Both the position numbers and the translations under genes were made by a program. This document shows positions 9,376 to 18,088 of a DNA stretch of 64,000 nucleotides, piece after piece. Within the stretch, counting starts at the first letter, position 1; each line of letters opens with the position of its first letter. The stretch lies in assembly GCA_025358575.1 (NCBI GenBank), contig JANYJA010000060.1, positions 1 through 64,000 of the forward strand, given 5' to 3'. This stretch comes from Terriglobia bacterium. GTDB lineage: Bacteria; Acidobacteriota; Terriglobia; Bryobacterales; Bryobacteraceae. The notes beneath the pieces were generated by a model. It was not told the DNA's origin and ran no database searches. It saw only the letters and a list, made by a program, of their open reading frames with translations.

Positions 9376-10373
9376 CGGGAGGACGAGATTTCGGCCACAT
9401 CCTGAAAGTGGTATCCGGTTTCGAAGCCTTTGAACTCTTTACCATCCACCTCGGCGTAAGGGTAGATGAAGAAGTTGAGAGGCGGGCCGGCCTGAAGTGG
9501 CGTCAAAACCAGATCGCGACCTCGCGAGAATTGAATCCGGTTCTCATCGTGAGCCCCGAAGAAGTAGAGGCGCCGGGCAGGATCTTTCGCGGCCTCTGAA
9601 GCATCGACAGGTATCCATCCAATCCCTTTGGCGTAGAATTCAGCCCAGCAATGGTATCCGCTGATGCGGCCGCTGCCGCGCTCCCGAGGCAGAGGAAACC
9701 CCATGGCGAATCTCGCTGGAACACCGATCGCCCGAGCGTAGCCGATGAAGATGGCGTGGAAATCGGTACAGTTTCCGCGCCGCGCGTCACACGCGTAGTA
9801 GATATCGCCGCGGCCCCAACCCGTGCCGGTCTTGTCATATTTAACCGTGGATACAACGTGCTCGTAAATCGCGCGTGCCTTCTCCAGGTCCGTTTTTGCG
9901 TGTGCCTGCTCCACCACATCGGAAGCCCATTCGCGGACCTTCCCATCGAGCGGAACCAAACGGTCGGGCAACAAGTACTTTTCAATGTCTTCATCGGCTT
10001 GACTCGCGGGTTCGGGCGCGAAATCGTTCTGGAGGCGTTCGATTCGCTCAGCCTCAAAATGCAACGCCGCTTTCACCCCGCGGGCCGGCGAATTTAAGAG
10101 CAAGTGGAACATCCGGTTGCCATTGGGACTTACCGTGATTTCATGCTCCGTGTTGCTCTCGACCCGCAATTTTCGAATCTTCTGATAGGCATCGTCGTGG
10201 GGCACCGGAAGCCAAAGCTCGAGCGTTTTGGAGCCAGGAGGCGGTGCCGGGATGGTTACTTCATAATCGAATAGGACGGTCCGCACTCGCGGTTCGTGAG
10301 CCGGCGCAGCATCAACGGCAACCACTCCGGATATTATTAAGACCGGCAAGAACATCAGAGATTTGATTCGCAT
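9372..10373 (-). CDS. Secreted transglutaminase-like protein
   Basis: 333 residues with a signal peptide (MRIKSLMFLPVLIISGVVAV). The transglutaminase-like fold shows its catalytic triad: Cys202 in RGNCTDFH, His241 in GYHCWAEF and Asp257 in WIPVDAS. An N-terminal beta region precedes it (DYEVTIPAPPPGSKTLELW). Bacterial members of this superfamily are usually cysteine proteases or amidases rather than cross-linkers; the substrate is unknown. The gene is convergent with the GGDEF/EAL gene and divergent from 10433. Confidence 0.88.
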   Translation of the reverse strand: MRIKSLMFLPVLIISGVVAVDAAPAHEPRVRTVLFDYEVTIPAPPPGSKTLELWLPVPHDDAYQKIRKLRVESNTEHEITVSPNGNRMFHLLLNSPARGVKAALHFEAERIERLQNDFAPEPASQADEDIEKYLLPDRLVPLDGKVREWASDVVEQAHAKTDLEKARAIYEHVVSTVKYDKTGTGWGRGDIYYACDARRGNCTDFHAIFIGYARAIGVPARFAMGFPLPRERGSGRISGYHCWAEFYAKGIGWIPVDASEAAKDPARRLYFFGAHDENRIQFSRGRDLVLTPLQAGPPLNFFIYPYAEVDGKEFKGFETGYHFQDVAEISSSR

Positions 10374-10419
10374 CGCGATAACCGGACTTTAGCACGAGAT
10401 CCCGAGCGCTCACGCCCGG

Positions 10420-10425
10420 TATAAT
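10420..10425 (+). promoter_or_regulatory. -10 box (TATAAT) for a probable leaderless transcript
   Basis: A perfect TATAAT ends 7 bp before the GTG at 10433, with no Shine-Dalgarno between them. Transcription from this box would start at or next to the initiation codon. No convincing -35 box is seen at the usual distance. Confidence 0.55.
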
Positions 10426-10432
10426 ACCGATC

Positions 10433-11341
10433 GTGTCCCGCCGGGTTATTACCATTGGCATTGTGGCCCTCGCTATTGCGGGAACCAGCCTGCTCGTTTG
10501 GAAGATGCGTCGTCCCGCAGAGCCACACGCCGATCTGCTCTCGCGGCTGCCCACTCAAAATTCTACAGTTCTCAGCGTAGACTTCGCGGTTATGCGTCGT
10601 GCTGGGCTACTCTCATTGCTGTCCACGTCGAGAACGACCGAAGAGCCTGACTATCTGTCGTTCGTGCGCGACTCGGGTTTCAATTACAAGCGCGATCTAG
10701 ACAGCGCTTTGGTCTCATTCTCGCCCGATGGAACTTATTTCCTGGTTCGTGGCAGATTCCGGTGGAAGCAGCTTCGGGACTATGCCCGACAACAGGGCGG
10801 CAGTTGCTATGACCAACTGTGCCGGATGCCAGGAAGCACACCCGAGCGCCGGATCTCGTTCCTTCCGCTTTCGGACGAAGTGATGGCACTGGCCGTGAGC
10901 CACGACGATCTTGCCGCTTCGCGGTTGCTGAAGCCGGTGATCCAGCGCCCAATCGAAGTGCCGGCCCAGCCAGCCTGGATCTCGGTGCCGGCGGCATTGC
11001 TCAGACGCGGCGATCTTCTGCCTGCGGGCGCGCGGCTGTTGGCCTCGGCTATGGCAGATGCGGAACGCGTCACCCTCACTATGGGGCCGGAGGGGTCGGG
11101 CATGGAGGCAAGACTCGAAGCGTTATGCCAATCTCCCGCGGACGCGAAGATTCTCGCCGGTCACCTGGAGAAAGCAACGGCGCTTCTTCGGGAGGCTGCC
11201 GCACACCAGTCGCGCAAGCCCGGTGAAGCAGACTTCACGTCAGTTCTAACCGCTGGCGTCTTCACGCTGTCCGACCGAAAGGTGCTGGGGCGATGGCCCT
11301 TGCGCCGCAGCTTTCTTGAAGGACTAATGAGCGGCATCTAG
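10433..11341 (+). CDS. Acidobacterial single-TM hypothetical protein
   Basis: 302 residues. One N-terminal membrane segment (about 4-22, RVITIGIVALAIAGTSLLVW) is followed by a soluble domain of about 270 residues. The pattern (LSRLPTQNSTVLSVDFAVMR, and later VTLTMGPEGSGMEARLEA) is that of anchored proteins of unknown function that recur in acidobacteria. I do not recognise a catalytic motif. The GTG start is preceded by a TATAAT box and no ribosome binding site. The PfkB kinase gene starts 1 bp after its stop, so the two are co-transcribed. Confidence 0.7.
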   Translation: MSRRVITIGIVALAIAGTSLLVWKMRRPAEPHADLLSRLPTQNSTVLSVDFAVMRRAGLLSLLSTSRTTEEPDYLSFVRDSGFNYKRDLDSALVSFSPDGTYFLVRGRFRWKQLRDYARQQGGSCYDQLCRMPGSTPERRISFLPLSDEVMALAVSHDDLAASRLLKPVIQRPIEVPAQPAWISVPAALLRRGDLLPAGARLLASAMADAERVTLTMGPEGSGMEARLEALCQSPADAKILAGHLEKATALLREAAAHQSRKPGEADFTSVLTAGVFTLSDRKVLGRWPLRRSFLEGLMSGI

Positions 11342-11342
11342 G

Positions 11343-12257
11343 ATGTCGGGATCACTGGTAATTTGCGGGAACGTGGTGCTCGATATCCTGGTTCGGCCGG
11401 TTAGCGATCCGTTGCATTGGGGGGCCACTACTCTGGTTGACGGAATCGCGCAGCATCTTGGCGGGAATGCCGGGAGCACGTCCTACACCGCTGCCAAGCT
11501 CGGCACGCCGGTTACGATCTTGACGCTTGTAGGCCGCGACGCCGCCGCAGATTGTGTGTTAGCTCGCCTGCGAGAAGCCGGTGTGGATACGTCGCTGACC
11601 GAATGGAGCGAAGCGCCGACGTCGACCGCCGTTTCGCTCGTGAATTCGGATGGCGAACGGGCGCTGCTCTACCATTTGGGCGCAAGCGGGGTGCCTTTCC
11701 GAAATATATTTGCACTTCCGCCGGACGCGAGGAGTTTCCATTTGGCAGCCGTGTTTCGAATGGAGCATCTACGTTCCATGGCACCGGAAGTTCTCCGCAA
11801 TGCGCGTGCGTGCGGCCTCGCGACATCCGCCGACACGCAATGGGATCACCATGGCGAATGGCTTGACGTACTTGCTCCAAGCCTGCCTTACATCGATTTG
11901 CTATTTGTGAACGAGGATGAAGAACGAAAGCTCGGCGGGCGGCAGAGACTGCGATCGCTCTGCGCGGGCACGATCGTGGTCAAGCTTGGAGCGGCCGGGT
12001 GCCTCGTCTGTCCCGCAGAGGGAGATGAAATCGCCGTACCGGGTTTCGCTGTGCGGGTGATTGACACAACGGGCGCTGGCGACTGCTTTGTTGGAGGGTT
12101 TTTGGCAGCCATGCACAGAGGTTGGGGCTTGCAGGATGCCGCGCGATTTGCGAATGCGGTGGGGGCTCTGGCCGTGCAGCAATTGGGGGCGACCGAAGGC
12201 GTGGTGAGTTTTGAGAATACCATCGCTTGGATGAATCTTCGTAGTAAATTTCCATGA
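11343..12257 (+). CDS. PfkB-family carbohydrate kinase
   Basis: 304 residues, the normal length for ribokinase-type kinases. Motif one is the N-terminal Gly-rich segment (HLGGNAGSTSYTAAKLG). The C-terminal signature DTTGAGDCFVGGF places the catalytic base Asp at residue 247. The first residues (GNVVLDILVRPV) are typical of the sugar/nucleoside kinase branch. The exact substrate cannot be read from sequence. It is transcribed with the upstream hypothetical gene and converges on the MFS gene at 12290. Confidence 0.9.
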   Translation: MSGSLVICGNVVLDILVRPVSDPLHWGATTLVDGIAQHLGGNAGSTSYTAAKLGTPVTILTLVGRDAAADCVLARLREAGVDTSLTEWSEAPTSTAVSLVNSDGERALLYHLGASGVPFRNIFALPPDARSFHLAAVFRMEHLRSMAPEVLRNARACGLATSADTQWDHHGEWLDVLAPSLPYIDLLFVNEDEERKLGGRQRLRSLCAGTIVVKLGAAGCLVCPAEGDEIAVPGFAVRVIDTTGAGDCFVGGFLAAMHRGWGLQDAARFANAVGALAVQQLGATEGVVSFENTIAWMNLRSKFP

Positions 12258-12289
12258 GAATGCCCGACACAGTTCCGGCCCAGGACGGT

Positions 12290-13516
12290 TCAAACCCCGC
12301 GTTGGTTAACGATATCTAATCCCCCGCGGGCGGGCAGCGCGAAAATCATCACGGCTCCGGCGATGAAAAACGCGGAGTTCAAGGCGAGCGCTGGACCCAA
12401 GCCATGACGGTCGGCCAGCGATCCAACGGCGAAGGGCGCCAACGCGCTGAAGGCGCGGCCGCAGTTGTAAGTGAATCCCTGCCCCGCCCCGCGAACCTCC
12501 GTTGGGTACAACTCCGCCAGCATAGCGCCGAACAGGCTAAAGTAACCGGAACCGAAAAACCCGACGAAAGGTCCTAGCAACAGCAGCATGCCGGGCGAGC
12601 GACTCGATCCGTAGACTGGCACGAGCACGGCGGCGGTTATTACGTAAATCAAAAACGCCGAGCGACGTCCCACGCGTTCGGCGATCCATCCGAATGAAAT
12701 ATAACCAAAGAAAGCCCCTATCTGCATCGGTACAATCCAGGCGCTGGTGAGAACCACGCTCAAACCAGCCCCGCCGTGTTCAGTCGGAGCGGAGAGAAAT
12801 CCCGGAAGCCATGTAAAGAGCCCCCAATAGGCGAAAAGCACTGATGCGGCGAGGGCCGTTGCCCCTACCGTTTTGCGGAGCAGAGGCGGTTGAAAGATCA
12901 CGGCGAGACCTGCAGACTTAGTTTCGGACCGGTTCCGATCCAGCCACACCGCCGGCTCGGCAACACCGCGACGGATTACCAGCGCCAGCAGCGCGGGAGC
13001 AATGCCCGTAAGAAACAGGACTCGCCATCCGAATCGCGGCAAGACGAACGCGGTGACTCCCGCGGCGAGCAAATATCCAACGGACCAGCCGGACTGCATG
13101 AATCCCGTGGCGCGCGCGCGCGTTTCGTCGGGCCATGTTTCGGCGACAAGCACTGCGCCCGCGGACCATTCGCCACCTAGTCCGAAACCCACCAGACCGC
13201 GCCAGAAGAGAAGCGATCCCAGGCCTGTAGAGAACGCGGTGCCTGCCGAAGCCACGGAGTAGAGAAGGATTGTCCAGACCAACATGCGCGTCCGGCCGAG
13301 GCGATCGGCCAATGCACCGCATAAGAAGCCGCCTGCGGCCGAACAGATCAACGTAAGCGAGCTGACCAGGCCTGCTTGTGCATTCGACAAACCGAATTCA
13401 GCTCGCAGTGTGTTCACCGCGAAGACGTAAAGCAGCACGTCCATGGCGTCGAGCATATAACCGGATTGAGCGGCCAATAAGGCTCGCCAGCGCAGCGCTC
13501 GAGCACGGTCACGCAC
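12290..13516 (-). CDS. MFS transporter, aromatic acid/organic acid symporter-like
   Basis: About 408 residues from a GTG at 13516, 5 bp after the stop of the cupin gene; the frame is open further upstream within the cupin gene but there lacks membrane character. Twelve hydrophobic segments are expected. The loop 2-3 motif is present as GALADRLGRTRML, and helix 1 carries GYMLDAMDVLLY with an acidic residue, as in the acid:H+ symporter (AAHS) and sialate groups. Helix 5 shows GLGGEWSAGAVLVAE. The substrate is probably a carboxylate (family inference). It is the last gene of the run that starts at 16998. Confidence 0.85.
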   Translation of the reverse strand: MRDRARALRWRALLAAQSGYMLDAMDVLLYVFAVNTLRAEFGLSNAQAGLVSSLTLICSAAGGFLCGALADRLGRTRMLVWTILLYSVASAGTAFSTGLGSLLFWRGLVGFGLGGEWSAGAVLVAETWPDETRARATGFMQSGWSVGYLLAAGVTAFVLPRFGWRVLFLTGIAPALLALVIRRGVAEPAVWLDRNRSETKSAGLAVIFQPPLLRKTVGATALAASVLFAYWGLFTWLPGFLSAPTEHGGAGLSVVLTSAWIVPMQIGAFFGYISFGWIAERVGRRSAFLIYVITAAVLVPVYGSSRSPGMLLLLGPFVGFFGSGYFSLFGAMLAELYPTEVRGAGQGFTYNCGRAFSALAPFAVGSLADRHGLGPALALNSAFFIAGAVMIFALPARGGLDIVNQRGV

Positions 13517-13521
13517 CGGAG

Positions 13522-13938
13522 TTAGGCTTGGGCGGTGCCGAGGGCCAGGATGAAATAATGCGCGCGCATGGTGCCGACATTTCGCCATCCGTGCTCCTCA
13601 TTTGAAGCGACATACGCGGCTGAACCCGGTCCCAGCACCGCGCTCTTTCCCGAGATAGTCACTTCCATGGTGCCTTCCCGAATGAGAATCATTTCTTCAT
13701 GCGCCTGGTGATGCGGGGGATGAGGAGCGTCACCTGGAGACAGTTCCGTCTGGTGTATTTCGATATTGCAGCCGGTGTGGGTGGCGCCTTGAAGCATGGC
13801 ACGCGTGCGGTTTTGTCCGCTCCGATGAACTGGAAGATCGTCAAATCGAAAAATCTTCGAAGGCAGCGTCACACGCTCCCCAGCGGCGCGGGATACCGCC
13901 ATCATCGGAATGAGCAAATTCAAATCTCGTCGTGTCAT
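13522..13938 (-). CDS. Cupin-domain protein with export signal
   Basis: 138 residues from the ATG at 13938; a TTG at 13947 is also in frame. The N-terminus MTRRDLNLLIPMMAVSRAAG resembles a twin-arginine signal. A single cupin_2 barrel follows: motif 1 PHPPHHQAHEEMILIREG and motif 2 around GSAAYVASNEEHGWRN, with His and Glu positioned to bind a metal. Function unknown; such proteins act in isomerisation, dioxygenation or ligand binding. It lies between the ankyrin gene and an MFS transporter on one transcript. Confidence 0.8.
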   Translation of the reverse strand: MTRRDLNLLIPMMAVSRAAGERVTLPSKIFRFDDLPVHRSGQNRTRAMLQGATHTGCNIEIHQTELSPGDAPHPPHHQAHEEMILIREGTMEVTISGKSAVLGPGSAAYVASNEEHGWRNVGTMRAHYFILALGTAQA

Positions 13939-13948
13939 CGCATCCAAT

Positions 13949-14446
13949 TTAGCAGGCTGCTGAAGGGCCGCTGCCCAGTAACTTCATAACGGCAGCGTGA
14001 TTTTTTTCAGCCGCCAACGACGCCGCTGTTTGGCCCGCATCGGAAATGAAAGTCTTGTCTGCTCCGTGGGCCAGCAGAAATGCCACCAGCTCGGCGTCGC
14101 CGTTTTGCGCGGCGGCATGCAGCGGCGTCCATCCACCATGTTGTTTCGAGTCCGGCTCCGCTCCGCGCTCAATCAGCCAGCGTGCCATCGCGGATTGCTT
14201 CCCGGCGACTGCGGCGTGGATGGGTTGATTGGCCATGGCATTTTGAGACCGCGCCAGCACATCGGCACCGTGTTCCACCAGATACTCGGCTATCGACGCA
14301 TGTCCGAAATATGCAGCCAGGTGCAGCGGAGTCCAACCGTCCGCGCTGAAGCACCGAACTAATTCGGGGTAAAGGTCCACGAGCTGCCGGACAGTGGCCG
14401 CGTCGCCGCTCTGAGCGGCCTCGGTAATCTCCTGGCTTTTTTCCAT
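13949..14446 (-). CDS. Ankyrin-repeat protein
   Basis: 165 residues made almost entirely of ankyrin repeats. At least four units are seen, with the consensus ends DGWTPLHLAAYFGHASIAEY, NQPIHAAVAGKQSAMARWL, GWTPLHAAAQNGDAELVAFL and the last around GQTAASLAAEKNH. There is no signal peptide and no attached enzyme domain, so it is probably a cytoplasmic protein-binding module. It starts 1 bp after the queE stop. A link with queuosine synthesis is not established. Confidence 0.88.
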   Translation of the reverse strand: MEKSQEITEAAQSGDAATVRQLVDLYPELVRCFSADGWTPLHLAAYFGHASIAEYLVEHGADVLARSQNAMANQPIHAAVAGKQSAMARWLIERGAEPDSKQHGGWTPLHAAAQNGDAELVAFLLAHGADKTFISDAGQTAASLAAEKNHAAVMKLLGSGPSAAC

Positions 14447-14447
14447 G

Positions 14448-15119
14448 TCAAGTGCCTCGTGTGTTTCCGTATAAATCGACGTGCAAACGCGGACTATAAC
14501 GAAAGCCTTCGCGTTTACACAACTCGGAGAGCCAAACCGAACGTTCGCGCAAGACGGCAGGGTCGGTGCCTTCGGGCATCAAAATAATCTTGCGGCGGTC
14601 GGCCTGCACCGCATCGAGCACCGCACAAACTTCGGCCACATCTTCGGTCGCGGCCAGAACGAACTTCAATTGATAATCGTAGCCACCCATCAGCCGCTTC
14701 AAAACATCCGGTTGCAGACGCAGACGCTCATGCTGCGCGCGAAACGGCCCCTCCGGCGTTGAGTTGGCCAATTTCGGACTGATACTCATAAGGTCGCAGG
14801 CGACATCGAGAAAAACCGTTCCCGCCGTCTCGATCGTCACGTGTATTCCGGCGGCGCGCAGGCCCTGGGTTAACTCCACAATGCCCGGCGCGATCATGGG
14901 CTCGCCGCCCGTCACCACCGCGTACGCGGCGCGAAATGCGAGTGCGCGCCCCAGCACTGTGGCAACTGGCATCTCATCCCCTTCTGGAGACCATGACGTG
15001 TAGGGCGTGTCGCACCAGGAACAGCGCAAATTGCAGCCGCTAGTTCGGACAAACACCGATGGCACGCCCACCAGAGATCCTTCGCCCTGTATAGAGTAAA
15101 AGATTTCCGAAATTTTCAC
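14448..15119 (-). CDS. queE: 7-carboxy-7-deazaguanine synthase
   Basis: QueE is a radical SAM enzyme that converts 6-carboxytetrahydropterin to 7-carboxy-7-deazaguanine in the preQ0/queuosine pathway. The protein has 223 residues with the family's N-terminus ([17 protein letters not shown]), the cluster motif CNLRCSWC (Cys29, Cys33, Cys36) and TGGEP. The GTG start overlaps the queC stop (GTGA). queD and queF are not in the window. Confidence 0.95.
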   Translation of the reverse strand: MKISEIFYSIQGEGSLVGVPSVFVRTSGCNLRCSWCDTPYTSWSPEGDEMPVATVLGRALAFRAAYAVVTGGEPMIAPGIVELTQGLRAAGIHVTIETAGTVFLDVACDLMSISPKLANSTPEGPFRAQHERLRLQPDVLKRLMGGYDYQLKFVLAATEDVAEVCAVLDAVQADRRKIILMPEGTDPAVLRERSVWLSELCKREGFRYSPRLHVDLYGNTRGT

Positions 15120-15793
15120 GTGACTGCCGGGTCCACCAGCCCCGCTTCAGCGAAACCTTTGCGACGCAGGAGGCAGGAGTCGCACAGGCCGCAAGCGCGT
15201 CCGTCCACGTCAGGATCGTAACAGCTATGCGTGAGCGCGAAATTGAGACCCAATTCCTTGGCCCGGCGCACAATGTCGGCTTTGGACATCGTAATCAGCG
15301 GAACCTGAATGCGAAGGCGCGTGACGCCCTCAACCCCGGCCTTGGTCGCCAAGTTAGCCATGGTCTCGAAAGCCGCAATGAACTCCGGACGGCAATCGGG
15401 ATAGCCCGAGTAATCGAGGGCATTCACGCCGATGAAAATGTCCGAGGCTTCCAGCACTTCTGCCCACGCTAGCGCCATCGATAGAAATATTGTGTTACGC
15501 GCCGGCACGTAAGTCAGCGGAATTTCACCGGACATTTCTTCCACCGTGCGGCCCTTGGGCACTTCGATGTCGTCGGTAAGCGCGGACTGCCCGAACATGC
15601 GCAGGTCGATCGTCGCGACGCGATGCTCAGCGGCACCGAGGCTGGCCGCAATCTTCACAGCCGCAAGCAGTTCCACTTTATGACGCTGACCATAATCGAA
15701 CGAGAGCGCGTAACACTCATATCCCGCGGCTACAGCGATGGCGAGACACGTGGCGGAATCCAGTCCGCCGCTTAACAAACAAATGGCTTTCAT
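15116..15793 (-). CDS. queC: 7-cyano-7-deazaguanine synthase
   Basis: QueC makes preQ0 from 7-carboxy-7-deazaguanine, ATP and ammonia. The ATP pyrophosphatase PP-loop SGGLDS lies at residues 8-13 (225 residues in all). The zinc site near the C-terminus reads C-X9-C-X2-C-X2-C (ending CGLCDSC). The ATG at 15793 is the true start: it overlaps the upstream MFS stop (ATGA) and gives the normal N-terminus [10 protein letters not shown]. The frame stays open for 567 bp upstream only because it runs through the transporter gene. Coupled to queE by GTGA. Confidence 0.96.
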   Translation of the reverse strand: MKAICLLSGGLDSATCLAIAVAAGYECYALSFDYGQRHKVELLAAVKIAASLGAAEHRVATIDLRMFGQSALTDDIEVPKGRTVEEMSGEIPLTYVPARNTIFLSMALAWAEVLEASDIFIGVNALDYSGYPDCRPEFIAAFETMANLATKAGVEGVTRLRIQVPLITMSKADIVRRAKELGLNFALTHSCYDPDVDGRACGLCDSCLLRRKGFAEAGLVDPAVT

Positions 15794-16998
15794 GCAGTGG
15801 CCGGAATTTTCAAGCGCAGCGCCAAAACGAACCCGATCAGCGGGAAGGCGACTAAAGCCGTGAACGCAAATTGAAGCGAGGAATGATCGGCAATCCACCC
15901 GATCAGGGGGATGAAAATGACGCCCGCCATGCCCCATGAAAAGCCCATCATAAGCGCCGAGACGGTGCCCATCTGCCCGGGTGCCAGCCGCTGGGCCATG
16001 ACCACATTGACCGGAACCGTGAACAGCAGTACCAAGCCACATATGAAGAGAGCGACCGTTGACAGCCACCCCGAGGTGAAAAGAAAAAGGGCCAATAGGG
16101 GCGCCGCCCCGAGCATTGAAATTACAATGACGCGTTTCCCCCCGAAGCGGTCGGCGAGGTGTCCGCCAGCAACGCCGCCGAGAGCGCCGGCAATTAGAAA
16201 GAGCGAAAGGCTGTAACTCGCTCCCGTGAGCGAAAAGCCGCGCTGCGTTTTTAAGTAAAGCGGCAGAAACTGTGTGAATACGATCTGCACGACGGAGCGC
16301 AAAAACACCAGCAAATACAGAATAGTCAGGGGCCGCGCCACGGCGCGCAAGGGCGCCCATTCAAACCGCGCCCGGACGAGCCCGGCCGACGCAGGGGTTG
16401 GCTTCAAGAAGATGAAGAGCAGCGCGGTGATGAAGATTCCGAACAGCGCTGCGAATGCGCCCGCCGTGAGTCCCCAGCGTCCGCAAATCGCGGAAAAGAC
16501 AGCAGGCCCGAGCGCCAGACCGACGGTTCCGGAACTGATGAAGATAGCCATGGCGCGTCCGCGAGCGTGCTTGATACCGCTGGTCGCATTAGCCGCCGCG
16601 TGGGGATGAAACGAAGCCATTCCCGCTCCGCCGAGGAACACCATCGCCAGCAGCATCGGGAATCCGGATGCCAAGCCGAGCCCAGAGATAAAAATCCCCG
16701 CCACCGCGGGCGCAAGGACGGTGAACAGCCGCGAAGGGTACCGGTCCGACAGTAATCCATAGAGCGGCTGCGATACCGAGGAGGAGAGCGAGAGCATGCC
16801 TCCAAGCAGGCCGGCCTGCGTGAGGCTGAGGTGAAATTTCGCCAGCAGCAGAGGTTGCAAAACGCCGAGCGATCCGGAGTATAAGTCCACCGCAAGATGC
16901 GCCACGCAGTAGAGGACGAAAGGAGCAAGACTCACCGCGGCTACAGCGGGAAACGACGCGGAATCGGGCGGCTCTGTCGCAATGGCGGAAGAACTCAT
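15790..16998 (-). CDS. MFS transporter, fosmidomycin-resistance (Fsr) type
   Basis: 402 residues with about twelve hydrophobic helices. The family hallmark is the sequence [14 protein letters not shown], which resembles the FHP motif of Fsr-type efflux proteins. Helix 2-3 loop: [11 protein letters not shown]. It is first in the minus-strand run (MFS, queC, queE, ankyrin, cupin, MFS) and overlaps queC by 4 bp. Efflux of a drug-like compound is a family inference; association with queC could instead mean transport of a deazapurine-related compound, which is speculative. Divergent from 17065. Confidence 0.85.
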   Translation of the reverse strand: MSSSAIATEPPDSASFPAVAAVSLAPFVLYCVAHLAVDLYSGSLGVLQPLLLAKFHLSLTQAGLLGGMLSLSSSVSQPLYGLLSDRYPSRLFTVLAPAVAGIFISGLGLASGFPMLLAMVFLGGAGMASFHPHAAANATSGIKHARGRAMAIFISSGTVGLALGPAVFSAICGRWGLTAGAFAALFGIFITALLFIFLKPTPASAGLVRARFEWAPLRAVARPLTILYLLVFLRSVVQIVFTQFLPLYLKTQRGFSLTGASYSLSLFLIAGALGGVAGGHLADRFGGKRVIVISMLGAAPLLALFLFTSGWLSTVALFICGLVLLFTVPVNVVMAQRLAPGQMGTVSALMMGFSWGMAGVIFIPLIGWIADHSSLQFAFTALVAFPLIGFVLALRLKIPATA

Positions 16999-17064
16999 GG
17001 GAAGACTTCATTATACGAGCCGAGGGTCCGCGCGGCCTGCGTTACACTGAAGTCTCAGGCTTCC

Positions 17065-18084
17065 ATGTTGGTCCCCGTAACGCGCCGCGCCGCTTCCGCT
17101 AGTCTTCTGTGCTTCGTTCTGGCGGCTCAGGCGACGGCCCAGGTGCCCATCAAAGTTCAGGTAAATGAAGTCATTCTGCCGGTTACCGTGACCGACGACA
17201 GGGGCCGATTCGTCTCCAATCTGGACCGGAAAGACTTCCACATTTTCGACGAGGGCAAGGCCCAGAAGATCGACTATTTCACGCGCGATCGCAGCCAGCC
17301 GGTGGTAGTGGGCTTCCTGGTGGAAGTCAGCAACGCCATGAAGATCCACTGGAAAACTTATCAGGATGCGATCTCAGAGCTGATCCTGAACCTGCTTCCC
17401 GGCGACAAGAAGTTCAGTGGGTATCTGATTTCCTACGGCAACGAGGCGGAGCTGCAGGTCAACACCACCAGCGATTCCGAGAAGATGGTGGAGAAGCTGC
17501 GCCGCATCAAGCCGGCCGGGGGCGCGGCGCTGTACGATGCCATCTACGCGGCCTGCACCAATCGGGCGCTGGTGAAGGGCGAGCCCTACGAGCCGCGCCG
17601 CGTCATCATCGTGATCGGCGATGGGCACGATTCGGCCAGCAAGAAATCATTGAACGAAGTGCTGGAGCTGGCGCAGCGTAATCTGGTAACCATCTACGCC
17701 ATGAGTTCAGTGGCATTCGGCTTCGGCAGCGAGGGGGAAAAAAATCTCACGCGCCTTGCGGAAGAGACCGGCGGACGCGTGGAGTACCCGCTGAACAATC
17801 TCTACAAAGACGTGTCTGGATATCTTTCGACGCCATCCGATGAGGGCAATTACGCGCTGAAGGTGGGGACTGGCGGATACGCGGCTGAAATCGCCAACGG
17901 GATTTACCATGCCGTGGCCGATATTGCGGGAGAGGTCACCACGCAGTACATTCTGCGCTACACTCCTTCGGTTTCCGCCGAGGGCAAAGAAGATAAGGTG
18001 TTTCGAAATTTGAAAGTGCAAGTGGATCTGCCCAACGTAAAAGTGCGCTATCGGAAGGGCTACTATCCGCTGAGTCCGCAATAA
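17065..18084 (+). CDS. VWFA-related acidobacterial-domain secreted protein (TIGR03436 type)
   Basis: 339 residues from the ATG at 17065, which starts a signal peptide (VTRRAASASLLCFVLAAQAT, cleavage near AQA). Then comes the beta domain typical of the family (VNEVILPVTVTDDRGRFVSN, followed by DFHIFDEGK), a von Willebrand A-type domain (VVVGFLVEVSNAMK in place of the usual DxSxS, so the MIDAS is degenerate) and a C-terminal segment ending KVRYRKGYYPL. These proteins are abundant in acidobacteria; their role is unknown, probably in envelope protein interactions. The next gene begins 4 bp downstream. Confidence 0.9.
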   Translation: MLVPVTRRAASASLLCFVLAAQATAQVPIKVQVNEVILPVTVTDDRGRFVSNLDRKDFHIFDEGKAQKIDYFTRDRSQPVVVGFLVEVSNAMKIHWKTYQDAISELILNLLPGDKKFSGYLISYGNEAELQVNTTSDSEKMVEKLRRIKPAGGAALYDAIYAACTNRALVKGEPYEPRRVIIVIGDGHDSASKKSLNEVLELAQRNLVTIYAMSSVAFGFGSEGEKNLTRLAEETGGRVEYPLNNLYKDVSGYLSTPSDEGNYALKVGTGGYAAEIANGIYHAVADIAGEVTTQYILRYTPSVSAEGKEDKVFRNLKVQVDLPNVKVRYRKGYYPLSPQ

Positions 18085-18088
18085 AGCC

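Noticed and set aside
15794-16360. N-terminal extension of QueC
   Set aside because: The open frame upstream runs antiparallel-free but out of frame through the MFS gene, lacks family similarity, and ATG 15793 gives the exact QueC N-terminus with ATGA coupling.
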